Notes under the pieces: model-generated
Seen by the model: only the letters and a program-made list of their open reading frames with translations
Told to the model about the DNA's origin: nothing
Databases searched by the model: none
Source of the DNA: Palsa-504 sp963769715
GTDB lineage: Bacteria > Actinomycetota > Actinomycetes > Streptosporangiales > Streptosporangiaceae
NCBI GenBank assembly: GCA_963769715.1
Contig: CAVYNE010000006.1
Coordinates: 248,001-312,000 of the forward strand
DNA length: 64,000 bases
Reading direction: 5' to 3'
Program-made: the position numbers and the translations under genes
Part shown: positions 44,502 through 53,778 of the stretch, one piece after another
How the letters are laid out: each line of letters starts with the position of its first letter
Position numbering within the stretch: position 1 is the stretch's first letter

Positions 44502-47307
44502 TCAGCCGGTGTTCTGCAGGCCGGCCGCGACGCCGTTGACGGTGAGCAGCAGCAGCCGTTCCAGCCGCTCCCGGTCCCCGTCCGCGAGCGCCGGGTCCGC
44601 TTCGCGCAGCGCCGTAAGCGCCCGCAGCTGCAGGAAGGAGAGCGCGTCCACGTAGGGGTCGCGCAGCGCGACCGCGCGGGACAGCACCTGCCGGTCGGCC
44701 AGCAGCCGGTCGTGCCCGGTGACGGCGAGCACCAGCCGCCTGGTCAGGTCGTACTCGGCGAGCACGAGTTCGGTCAGGTCGTCGCGGCCGCCGAGGGCGA
44801 GGTAGCGGGCCCCGATCAGCCGGTCCGTCTTGGCCAGGCTCATCTCCGCGTTGTCCAGCAGCACGCCGAACAGCGGCCACTCGCGGTACGCGCGGCGCAG
44901 CACCGCTACGCCGTCGGCGTCGGCGATGGCGGCCAGCCCGCTGCCCAGCCCGTACCAGCCCGGCAGGTTCAGCCGGGTCTGCGACCAGGCGAAGACCCAC
45001 GGGATCGCCCGCAGGTCGGCCAGGTCCATGGTGGCCCTGGCGGCCCGGCTGGCGCCGGAGACCGCCGGGATCAGCCCGCGCTTGGCCGGCCTCGAACCGA
45101 TGCGCAGGCCGCCGATCTCGCCGAGCGGGCTGATCCGCGCGAACCAGTCGCCGAAACCGTCCTCCTCGACCAGCGTGCGGAAGGCCGCCCGGGCGGCCTC
45201 GTCGATCCGGTCGGCCACGTCCCGGTAGCTGGCCGCGGCGGCCGCGTTCCGCTCGGCGATCCGCGCCGACGACGCGAGCAGCACCGCGGAGCTGACCTGC
45301 TCCAGGTGCCGCTTGGCGATGGCCGGCTGACCGTACCTGGCGAAGATGACCTCGCCCTGCTCGGTGACCTTGAACGACCCGTTGACCGAGCCGGGCGCCT
45401 GCGCCAGCACGGCGCGGCCGGCCTGCGCCGCCCCGGCCGAGCGCGCCGCCCCGGCCGTGGAACAGGGTCAGCCGCACGCCGTGGGCCGCGGCCCACTCGG
45501 CCAGCCTGGCCTGGGTGTCGAACAGCCGCAGGGTGGCGCTGGCCGGCCCGAGTTCCTTGGCCGAGTCGGAGTACCCGAGCATCGCCTCCAGCGCACCGTC
45601 GTTGGCGGCGACCCGCTCGGCGACGTCCGGGAGTGCGAGCATGCCGGTCAGCACGTCCGGCGCGTGGGCCAGATCGGCCGAGCTCTCGAACAGCGGCACC
45701 ACGTCGAGCTTGGGGATCGGGCCGCCGTCCGTGGCGTACCGGGCGAGCTCGTAGACCGCGGCGATGTCATCGGCCGAACGGGTGAAGCTCACCACGTACC
45801 GCCGGCACGCGTCCACGCCGTACCGGTCCTGGACCCAGGCCACGGCGCGGATCGTGGCCAGCACCTCCTCGGTCTGCGCCGACCAGGACCGGAAAACCCC
45901 GTCGTCGCCGGCGCCGAGCGTCCCGCCGCGCTCGGCTCCGGGCTCGGCTCCGGGTGGGCCCGCCGCCCGGAGCTCGGCCAGCGCCCGGGCGTGCACCTCG
46001 CTGTGCTGCCTGACCTCCAGGCCGGCCAGGTGGAACCCGAACGTATCGGCCTGCCAGATGAGGTGCTGCAGCTCACCGAACGCCTGCTTGCTGGCCCCGG
46101 CCGCGGCCAGCGACTCCTGGACGATGCGCAGGTCGGCGAGATATGTGGCCGGCCCCGGGTAGGCCAGGTCGGCGTGCCGGACCCGGGTCGCGTTGATCCG
46201 CTGCGCCGCGTACAGCAGGTAGGCCCGGTACGGCTCCTGCGGTGACCGGGCCACGATCTCGGCCATCAGTTCGGGGTGCGCGGCCGAGGCCGCGGCCAGC
46301 GCGCGGCGCAGGCCCGCGGTCGAGGGTGTGGTCGCCTCGTGCATGGTCAGCGCCCGGCCGATCCGGGTCGTGGCGTTTTCCAGCGCGCGCAGGATGTGAT
46401 CGGCCTGGATCGTCGCGGTCTCGCGGGTGACCTGCGCGGTGACGAACGGGTTGCCGTCCCGGTCCGCGCCCACCCAGCTGCCGAACCGCAGGAAGGCCGG
46501 CACCGGCGGCGCCGCCCCGCCGCGGCCAGCGCCGCCGCGGCCAGCGCCGCCGCGGTCAGCACCGTCGCTCTCCGCCGTGGCCACCGCCCGGTCCAGTTCC
46601 CGGTACACCGTGGGGACCACCCGGAACAGGGTCTCGTCGAACGCGGTCATCACCGTGCGGACCTCGTCGATCGGGTCCATCGCCTTGACCCGCAGCTGTG
46701 ATGTCCGCCACAGCAGGTCGACCTGCTCGCGCAGCCCGCGCCGCGCTTCGTCGTGGTCGGTCGCCCCGGCCCGGTGGTCGTCCAGGACGTCGAGCAGCCC
46801 GCTGATCCGGCGCAGCGCCGCCACCACGGCGCGCCGGCGCGCCTCGGTGGGGTGCGCGGTGAGCACCAGGTGCACGCGCAGCCGGGCGAGCAGTTCGGCC
46901 AGGTGGCCGGGCCCGCCGTCGTGAGCGACCTCGGCCACCGCGGCGGCGAGCGATTCCCGCACCGGCGCCTGCCCGGAATCGCGCTCCCGCAGGATGCGGA
47001 TGCGCTGGTGCTCTTCGGCCAGGTTGGCCAGGTGGAAGTAGACGGTGAAGGCGCGGGCGACCTGCTCGGCCTGGTCCAGACTCCACGACGCGACCAGCGC
47101 CGCGATCTTGTCACCGTCCGCCGGGTCCTCGTCCCGCTCGCCTCGGCGGGCCTCGATCACGGCGCGCCGCAGCCGCTCCACGTCGGCCAGCAGCCCGGGG
47201 CCGGCGGAGTCGCGGATGACCTCGCCGAGGATGTCGCCCAGCAGCCGGACATCGCGTCGCATCGGCTCCGGCAGCGCGGCGCGGTCCCTCTCTCTTTCCC
47301 TGTTCAC
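44502..47307 (-). CDS. ppc: Phosphoenolpyruvate carboxylase, frame broken near 45430
   Basis: Carboxylates PEP to oxaloacetate to refill the TCA cycle. From ATG 47307 the first frame has VLTAHPTEARRRAVV with the catalytic His, GSWVGADRDGNPFVT, and LFHGRGGALGRGG (glycine loop), then turns to Arg-rich nonsense. The rest of the enzyme (VLAQAPGSVNGSFKVTEQGEVI to the family C-terminus LLLTVNGVAAGLQNTG at 44502) is in the next frame. The switch lies within a GC repeat near 45420-45445 and needs a net one-base removal or two-base gain. Joined, it is about 930 residues, normal for Ppc. A core gene like this is unlikely to be dead, so an assembly error is likely. Confidence 0.9.
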
Positions 47308-47355
47308 GGTCAGAGCTTAATTGCCCAGGCTGACCTACCCGCTAGCCTGATGCCC

Positions 47356-48975
47356 ATGACGACCCAAGCCGCCGCCGAACTCGGAGGCGATCGCGAGCCT
47401 GTCGCCGCCCCGCACACCACCGCGGGCAAGATCGCCGACCTCGAGCGGCGGCGGCACGAGGCCGTGCACGCCGGCTCGGAGCAGGCGGTGGCCAAGCAGC
47501 ATGAGCGAGGCAAGCTGACCGCCCGGGAGCGGGTCGAGCTGCTGCTCGATGACGGCTCGTTCACCGAGTTCGACGAGCTGGCCAGGCACCGTGCCACCGA
47601 CTTCGGGATCGCGGCCACCCGGCCCTACGGGGACGGCGTGGTCACCGGGTACGGCACCGTGGACGGGCGCCCGGTCTGCGTGTTCAGCCAGGATTTCACC
47701 GTGTTCGGCGGCTCGCTGGGCGAGGTCTACGGCGAGAAGATCGTCAAGATCATGGATCACGCGCTGAAGACCGGCTGCCCGATGATCGGGATCAACGACG
47801 GCGGCGGCGCCCGGATCCAGGAAGGCGTGGTGGCGCTCGGCCTGTTCGCCGAGATCTTCTACCGCAACGTGATGGCCTCCGGCGTCATCCCGCAGATCTC
47901 GCTGGTCATGGGCCCGTGCGCGGGCGGGGCGGTCTACTCCCCGGCCATCACCGACTTCACCCTCATGGTGGAGGGAACGTCTCACATGTTCATCACCGGT
48001 CCCGACGTGATCAAGACGGTGACCGGCGAGGACGTGAGCTTCGAGGACCTCGGCGGCGCCCACGCGCACGGCGTCAAGTCCGGCGTGGCCCACTACCAGG
48101 CCAAAGACGAGCAGGACTGCATCGACTTCGCCCGCGACCTGCTGTCCTACCTGCCCTCGAACAACCTGGACGAGCTGCCCAGGCGAGAAGCCCCGGACCT
48201 GGACCTCACTGAACCGGACGAGGATGACGCGGAACTCGACACGCTCGTTCCCGACTCGCCGAACCAGCCCTACGACATGCACGAGGTGATCACCCACGTG
48301 CTCGACGACGGCGAGTTCCTGGAGGTACACGCGGGCTTCGCGCCGAACATGGTGGTCGGCTTCGGCCGGGTGGAAGGCTCGCCGGTCGGCGTGGTGGCCA
48401 ACCAGCCGATGCACCTGGCCGGATGCCTGGACATCGACGCCTCGGAGAAGGCGGCCCGGTTCGTCAGGACCTGCGACGCGTTCAGCATCCCGATCCTGAC
48501 CTTCGTCGACGTGCCGGGCTTCCTGCCCGGCGTGACCCAGGAATGGCGCGGGATCATCCGCCGCGGCGCCAAGCTCATCTACGCCTACGCCGAGGCCACG
48601 GTGCCGAAGGTCACGGTGATCACCAGGAAGGCGTACGGCGGCGCCTACGACGTGATGGGCTCCAAGCATCTCGGCGGCGACGTCAACCTGGCCTGGCCGA
48701 CCGCGCAGATCGCGGTCATGGGCGCGCAGGGCGCGGTGAACATCTTGTACCGCCGCGAGCTGGCCAGCGCCGAGGATCCCGACGCGGTGCGCGCCCAGCG
48801 GATCACCGAGTACGAGGACACCCTGGCCAACCCGTACATCGCGGCCGAGCGAGGCTATGTCAACGCGGTCATCCGCCCGGCGGAAACCAGGCTCGCGGTC
48901 ACCCGCGCGCTGCGCGCCCTGCGCACCAAGCGGCAGACCCTGCCGCCCAAAAAACACGGCAACATACCCCTGTAG
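47356..48975 (+). CDS. pccB: Acyl-CoA (propionyl-CoA) carboxylase beta subunit
   Basis: 539-residue carboxyltransferase of the AccD5/PccB type. Starts at 47350 or 47356 (MPMTTQ); the second is chosen. Motifs: DFTVFGGSLGEVYGEKI, GINDGGGARIQEGVVAL, GPCAGGAVYSPAITDF, then FVDVPGFLPGVTQEWRGIIRRGAKL and GGAYDVMGSKHLGGD, and the end PPKKHGNIPL. The epsilon subunit gene accE lies downstream with one gene between, and birA is upstream, so it is the beta partner of a biotin-dependent propionyl/acetyl-CoA carboxylase. No alpha subunit lies in the window. Confidence 0.94.
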   Translation: MTTQAAAELGGDREPVAAPHTTAGKIADLERRRHEAVHAGSEQAVAKQHERGKLTARERVELLLDDGSFTEFDELARHRATDFGIAATRPYGDGVVTGYGTVDGRPVCVFSQDFTVFGGSLGEVYGEKIVKIMDHALKTGCPMIGINDGGGARIQEGVVALGLFAEIFYRNVMASGVIPQISLVMGPCAGGAVYSPAITDFTLMVEGTSHMFITGPDVIKTVTGEDVSFEDLGGAHAHGVKSGVAHYQAKDEQDCIDFARDLLSYLPSNNLDELPRREAPDLDLTEPDEDDAELDTLVPDSPNQPYDMHEVITHVLDDGEFLEVHAGFAPNMVVGFGRVEGSPVGVVANQPMHLAGCLDIDASEKAARFVRTCDAFSIPILTFVDVPGFLPGVTQEWRGIIRRGAKLIYAYAEATVPKVTVITRKAYGGAYDVMGSKHLGGDVNLAWPTAQIAVMGAQGAVNILYRRELASAEDPDAVRAQRITEYEDTLANPYIAAERGYVNAVIRPAETRLAVTRALRALRTKRQTLPPKKHGNIPL

Positions 48976-49089
48976 AAGCAATTGCGTGAGGCAATTTCTT
49001 TACGAAGCGTGTCCAGGTCAATCCAATCCGTCGGCAAAAGTGGCACAACTGGCACGCGCACTTACCTGCCTGCCCTAGAGTCGGAGGTG

Positions 49090-50109
49090 ATGACCGAATT
49101 CGCTGCCCCGCTCCCCATCCTGGCCCGCTACGCGGTCATGGTGGATGTCGGCTATATCTACGCCGCGGCGGGTGAACTGCTGTTCGGGTCGAGCTCGCGC
49201 CGGGATTTCCGGGTCGACGCCGTCCCGCTGATCCAGGTGGTCACCAAGCACGCCGACGAGCTGATCCGCGGCGAACTGCTCCGCGTCTACTGGTACGACG
49301 CCGCCCGCGACCGGGTGCCGACCATCGACCAGCGGGTCATCGCCCAGATGCCCTGGGTCAAGCTCCGGCTCGGCAACCTGAACGCGCGCGGCCAGCAGAA
49401 GGGCGTGGACGCCCAGATCAGGGCGGACATGGAGGCCCTGGCCCGGCACCGCGCGATCACCAACTCGGTCCTCATCGCGGGCGACGAGGACATGGTGCCC
49501 GCGGTCGAGGCGGCCCAGGCGTTCGGGGTGCGGGTCCACCTGTGGGGCATCGAGCCGCCGTACGGCACCAACCAGGCCGAGCGCCTGGTCTGGGAATCGG
49601 ACACGGTCGACGTGCTCGACGGCGCGTTCCTGCGGCCCTACTTCACCAAGAACCCGACCGCCGTCGAGACGGCCAGGCCCGACCCGGTCCTGGGAACCTC
49701 GCCGGCGGCGCCGACGCCGGCCCAGTTGTTCGGCGAGCGCCACGCCCGGCCCCCGTCGCCGTCGCGGACCGGCGGGTACCCGGTCCTGTCCACCAATACC
49801 GGAGGCTTCCCGGCCATCAGCAACACCGGCCCGATGCCGCGCCTCGGGCCCGACCGGACGCGGGTCGAGGAAGCGGGCGAGCACGTCGCGCAGAAATGGA
49901 TCCTGACCCGCGGCCGGGACAACATCAGGGACCTGCTGCCCGGCCCGATCCTGCCGCCGGTCATCGACAAGGAACTGCTCGTCGACGCCGAGAAGGAACT
50001 CGGCCTGTCGCTGCGCCCCTACCAGGAGGCCCGCGAGTGGCTGCGGGACGCGTTCTGGGAGCGGGTCCACCGCGAGTTCGGCATCAGCCTGGGCCGATCC
50101 CGTGGCTAA
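49090..50109 (+). CDS. NYN-domain protein (putative RNase-like)
   Basis: 339 residues from ATG 49090, just after GGAGGTG; earlier in-frame starts lack a site. The N-terminal 180 residues form a PIN-like NYN domain: YAVMVDVGYIYAAAGELL with the first Asp, GQQKGVDAQIRADM with the central Asp, and LIAGDEDMVPAV with the acidic third motif. A Ser/Pro/Thr linker and a C-terminal helix region (ELLVDAEKELGLSLRPYQEA) follow. It sits between pccB and accE but has no obvious link to carboxylase; RNA cleavage is the usual role. Confidence 0.82.
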   Translation: MTEFAAPLPILARYAVMVDVGYIYAAAGELLFGSSSRRDFRVDAVPLIQVVTKHADELIRGELLRVYWYDAARDRVPTIDQRVIAQMPWVKLRLGNLNARGQQKGVDAQIRADMEALARHRAITNSVLIAGDEDMVPAVEAAQAFGVRVHLWGIEPPYGTNQAERLVWESDTVDVLDGAFLRPYFTKNPTAVETARPDPVLGTSPAAPTPAQLFGERHARPPSPSRTGGYPVLSTNTGGFPAISNTGPMPRLGPDRTRVEEAGEHVAQKWILTRGRDNIRDLLPGPILPPVIDKELLVDAEKELGLSLRPYQEAREWLRDAFWERVHREFGISLGRSRG

Positions 50110-50130
50110 AGATCTTTATACCGAACGAGC

Positions 50131-50376
50131 GTGGTTACCCGCCCCGCTGACGACGATCAGCCTTCGGGGCGGCCGCTCCTGCGGGTGATCCGCGGTGACG
50201 CCACGCCGGAAGAAATCGCGGCCCTGGTCGCCGTCCTGATGACACGCTCAGGCGATGACCAGGCCCCCAGCCCTCCTCGTTCGGTCCAAGGATTTTGGTC
50301 GGAGCGGTCCAGCCAGCTGCGACGCCCGCTGCACCCCGGCCCCGGCGCCTGGCGAGGCTCTAGCTTGCCGAGCTAG
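50131..50376 (+). CDS. accE: Acyl-CoA carboxylase epsilon subunit
   Basis: 81-residue small subunit that activates the actinobacterial acyl-CoA carboxylase complex. The family pattern is plain: LLRVIRGDATPEEIAALVAVL, a Trp in QGFWSERS, and LRRPLHPGPGAWRGSSLPS at the end. GTG 50131 is the most natural start. It lies 21 bases after the NYN gene and near pccB, which agrees with the subunit role; the gene ends four bases before convergent gatB ends. Confidence 0.88.
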   Translation: MVTRPADDDQPSGRPLLRVIRGDATPEEIAALVAVLMTRSGDDQAPSPPRSVQGFWSERSSQLRRPLHPGPGAWRGSSLPS

Positions 50377-51872
50377 GTGAGGCGCTGGAGGATCAGCTCG
50401 CGGACGCGGGTGGCGTCGGCCTTGCCGCCGGTAGCCCTCATGACCGCGCCGACCAGGACGCCCGCCGCGTTTAGCTTGCCGTCGCGGATCCTGGCCACTA
50501 CGTCGGGATTGGCGGCGATGGCCTCGTCGACGGCCTTGGTGAGCTCGCCTTCGTCGCTGACCACGGCCAGGCCGCGAGCCGCAACGATCTCGTCGGGGGT
50601 GCCTTCGCCGGCGAGCACCGCGTCGATCACTTCGCGTGCGAGCCGGTCGTTGAGCGTGCCCGCCGCGACCAGTTCCGCGATTCGAGCGACCTGAGCCGGG
50701 GTGATGGCCAGGTCCGCTAGCTCGGTGCCTGCCTCGTTGGCCCGGCGGGCGAGTTCGCCCAGCCACCACTTACGCGCGTCGGCCGGCGTGGCACCCGCGG
50801 CGACCGTCTCCGCCACCAGGTCGAGCGCGCCGGCGTTGGACAGCGCGGTCATGTCCGCCTCGGACAGGTCCCACTCGGCCTGCAGCCGGGCCCGCCGCGC
50901 GGACGGCACCTCGGGCAGCGTGGCCTGGATCTGCGCGACCCATTCGCGCGACGGGGCGACCGGCACCAGGTCGGGCTCGGGGAAGTACCGGTAGTCCTGG
51001 GCCTCTTCCTTGGACCGCCCGGGGGTCGTGGTCCCGGTGTCCTCGTGGAAGTGCCTGGTCTGGAGGATGACCCGGCCGCCGGCCTCGAGCACGGCGGCCT
51101 GCCGCTCGATCTCGAACCGGACCGCGCGCTCCACCGAGCGCAGCGAGTTGACGTTCTTGGTCTCCGTGCGCGTCCCCCAGCGGCCGGACCCGCGCGGCGC
51201 CAGCGAGGTGTTCACGTCGCAGCGCAGCGAGCCCTCTTCCATCCGCACGTCGGAGACGCCGAGGGAGCGGAGCAGATCCCGCAGTTCGGTGACGTAGGCG
51301 CGCGCGGCGACGGGCGCGTCCGCGCCGGTCCCCTCGATCGGCTTGGTCACGACCTCCACCAGCGGGATGCCGGCCCGGTTGTAGTCGACGAGCGAGTACT
51401 CGGCGCCGTGGATCCGGCCGGTGGCCCCGCCCACGTGCAGCGACTTGCCGGTGTCCTCTTCCAGGTGCACCCGCTCGATCCCGACCCGGATGGTCCTCAT
51501 CCCCACCGCGACGTCCAGCCAGCCGTCCGTGCACAGCGGCTCGTCGTACTGGGAGATCTGGAAGTTCTTCGGCATGTCAGGGTAGAAGTAGTTCTTCCTG
51601 GCGAACCGGCACCAGGTCGCGATCGAGCAGTTCAGGGCCAGGCCGATCCTGATCGTGTACTCGATCGCCATCCGGTTCACCACCGGCAGCGAGCCGGGCA
51701 GGCCCAGGCAGACCGGGCAGACCTGGCTGTTCGGCTCGGCGCCGAACGCGGTCGGGCAGCCGCAGAACATCTTGGTCCTGGTGCCGAGCTCCACGTGGGT
51801 CTCCAGCCCGATCAGCGGGTCGTAGCGCGCTACCGCCTCGGCGAACGGGACCAGCGTGTCCATGGTCGTCAT
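50373..51872 (-). CDS. gatB: Aspartyl/glutamyl-tRNA amidotransferase subunit B
   Basis: Phosphorylates and transfers ammonia onto Glu-tRNA-Gln or Asp-tRNA-Asn; 499 residues. It shows GLETHVELGTRTKMFCGCPTAFG (zinc Cys region), CPVCLGLPGSLPVVN, KNYFYPDMPKNFQISQYDEP, and the C-terminal tail domain (YqeY/GatB) with ARGLAVVSDEGEL. Its start overlaps the gatA stop (ATGA). Last gene of a gatC-gatA-gatB operon. Confidence 0.97.
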   Translation of the reverse strand: MTTMDTLVPFAEAVARYDPLIGLETHVELGTRTKMFCGCPTAFGAEPNSQVCPVCLGLPGSLPVVNRMAIEYTIRIGLALNCSIATWCRFARKNYFYPDMPKNFQISQYDEPLCTDGWLDVAVGMRTIRVGIERVHLEEDTGKSLHVGGATGRIHGAEYSLVDYNRAGIPLVEVVTKPIEGTGADAPVAARAYVTELRDLLRSLGVSDVRMEEGSLRCDVNTSLAPRGSGRWGTRTETKNVNSLRSVERAVRFEIERQAAVLEAGGRVILQTRHFHEDTGTTTPGRSKEEAQDYRYFPEPDLVPVAPSREWVAQIQATLPEVPSARRARLQAEWDLSEADMTALSNAGALDLVAETVAAGATPADARKWWLGELARRANEAGTELADLAITPAQVARIAELVAAGTLNDRLAREVIDAVLAGEGTPDEIVAARGLAVVSDEGELTKAVDEAIAANPDVVARIRDGKLNAAGVLVGAVMRATGGKADATRVRELILQRLT

Positions 51873-53365
51873 GATTCAAGTCCTTTCGCGCTGGCGAGCA
51901 GCGGCTGACCCCAGCGGCCGGTGAGGGCCGCCTCCGCGGCCGCGGCGACCCGGTACAGCCGGTCGTCGGCCAGCGCGGGCGCCATCACCTGCAGCCCGAC
52001 CGGCAGCCCGTTCTCCGGCGCGAGCCCGCACGGGACCGAGATCGCCGCGTTGCCCGCCAGGTCCGACGGGATCGTGCACAGGTCGGCCAGGTACATCGCC
52101 ATCGGGTCGTCGGCCCGCTCCCCGATTCCGAACGCCGTGGTCGGCGTCGAGGGCGACACCAGCACGTCGACCTGGCCGAAGGCCGCGTCGAAGTCCCTGA
52201 CGATCAGCGTGCGCACCTGCTGCGCCTTGCCGTAGTAGGCGTCGTAGTAGCCGCTGGACAGCGCGTACGTGCCGAGGATGATGCGCCGCTTGACCTCGGC
52301 ACCGAACCCCGCCTCCCGGGTCAGCGCCATGACCTCCTCGGCGTCCCGCCTCCCGTCGTCGCCGACCCGCAGGCCGTACCGCATCGCGTCGAACCGGGCC
52401 AGGTTGGACGAGGCCTCGCTGGGCGCGATCAGGTAGTAGGCGGGCAGCGCGTACCTGAAGTGCGGGCAGGACACTTCGGTCACCTTGGCGCCCAGCGACT
52501 CGAGCAACTCGACCGCCTCGGCGAACCTGGACAGCACGCCCGGCTGGTAGCCGTCACCGCTCAGCTCGGTGACCACGCCGATCCGCATGCCGCTCACGTC
52601 GGCCTCGCGCGCCGCGGCCACCACCGGCGGCACCGGCGCGTCGATCGAGGTGGAATCCATCGGGTCGGGCCCGGAGATCGCCTCGTGCAACAGGGCCGCA
52701 TCCAGCACCGTCCGGCCGAACGGTCCAGGGGTGTCCAGGGAGGACGCGAACGCGACCACCCCGTATCGTGACGAGCCGCCGTAGGTCGGCTTGGTGCCGA
52801 CGATCCCGCAGACCGCGGCGGGCTGCCGGATCGAGCCGCCGGTGTCGGTGCCGATGGCCAGCGGCGCCTCGTAGGCGGCCACCGCGGCAGCGGAGCCGCC
52901 GGACGAGCCACCCGGGATCTTGTCCAGGTCCCACGGGTTGCGGGACGGGCCGAACGCGGAGTTCTCGGTGGAGGAACCCATGGCGAACTCGTCCATGTTG
53001 GTCTTGCCGAGGATGATCGCGCCGGCCTGCTTGAGCCGCTGCGTGATCGTCGCGTCGTACGGCGGGTGCCAGCCGTCCAGGATGCGCGAGCCGCAGGTGG
53101 TCGGCATGTTCTTGGTGGTGAAGACGTCCTTGACCGCGACCGGGACGCCGGCCAGCGGGGCCAGCTGTTCGCCTTTCCCGCGCCTTTCGTCGACGTCCCG
53201 CGCCTGGGCCAGCGCGCTGTCCGCCGCGATGTGCAGGAAGGCGTGCACGCGGTCGTCGACGGCGGCGATCCGGTCCAGGTGCGCCTGGGTGACTTCGGTC
53301 GCGGAGACCTCGCCGTCGGTGAGCGCAGCGGACAGCTCGGCTGCGGTCATGCGGGTGAGTTCCAT
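51869..53365 (-). CDS. gatA: Glutamyl-tRNA amidotransferase subunit A
   Basis: Amidase that frees ammonia from glutamine or asparagine for GatB; 498 residues from ATG 53365 (MELTRMTAAELSAALTDGE). The Ser-cisSer-Lys triad is visible: Lys in VPVAVKDVF, the Ser in GSSGGSAAAVAAYEAP, and Ser in GTDTGGSIRQPAA. The gene begins five bases after gatC ends, with a GGGGAGG site overlapping the gatC stop region. Confidence 0.97.
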   Translation of the reverse strand: MELTRMTAAELSAALTDGEVSATEVTQAHLDRIAAVDDRVHAFLHIAADSALAQARDVDERRGKGEQLAPLAGVPVAVKDVFTTKNMPTTCGSRILDGWHPPYDATITQRLKQAGAIILGKTNMDEFAMGSSTENSAFGPSRNPWDLDKIPGGSSGGSAAAVAAYEAPLAIGTDTGGSIRQPAAVCGIVGTKPTYGGSSRYGVVAFASSLDTPGPFGRTVLDAALLHEAISGPDPMDSTSIDAPVPPVVAAAREADVSGMRIGVVTELSGDGYQPGVLSRFAEAVELLESLGAKVTEVSCPHFRYALPAYYLIAPSEASSNLARFDAMRYGLRVGDDGRRDAEEVMALTREAGFGAEVKRRIILGTYALSSGYYDAYYGKAQQVRTLIVRDFDAAFGQVDVLVSPSTPTTAFGIGERADDPMAMYLADLCTIPSDLAGNAAISVPCGLAPENGLPVGLQVMAPALADDRLYRVAAAAEAALTGRWGQPLLASAKGLES

Positions 53366-53370
53366 CAGGC

Positions 53371-53664
53371 TTAGTCCTCCCCCAGGATTCTCGGCACCTT
53401 GAACCGCTGCTGCTCCACCGCGGGCGCCTCGGCGAGCGCTTCTTCCGGGGTGAGGCACGGGGCGGGCTCGTCGTCGCGGAACACGTTGGTCAGGCCGGTC
53501 GCGTGCGAGGTGGGCGGGATGCCCTCGGCGGCGACCTCCTGGACCTGCGCGACGGCCGTGATGATCTGATCCAGCTGGGGCGCCAGATGGTCTAGTTCGG
53601 CGTCGCTGAGCACGATCCTGGACAGCCGCGCCAGGTGCGCGACCTCGTCACGGGTAATGGGCAT
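53371..53664 (-). CDS. gatC: Glutamyl-tRNA amidotransferase subunit C
   Basis: 97-residue belt subunit stabilising the GatAB complex. ATG 53664 opens MPITRDEVAHLARLSRIVLS, the family start; starts 9 or 42 bases upstream are possible but unneeded. It ends QQRFKVPRILGED. First gene of the gat operon; divergent from the ECF sigma gene. Confidence 0.94.
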   Translation of the reverse strand: MPITRDEVAHLARLSRIVLSDAELDHLAPQLDQIITAVAQVQEVAAEGIPPTSHATGLTNVFRDDEPAPCLTPEEALAEAPAVEQQRFKVPRILGED

Positions 53665-53778
53665 GCACGTCATCTTAGGGGCGCTGCGGAGGCAGGCTGT
53701 AAGCAATAAGGCGCGTTACCGTGGTCGCGCGTGGTCCTGTGGCGGTCTTGTCGTTCGTCGATGCTGTGGAGGTGCGTG

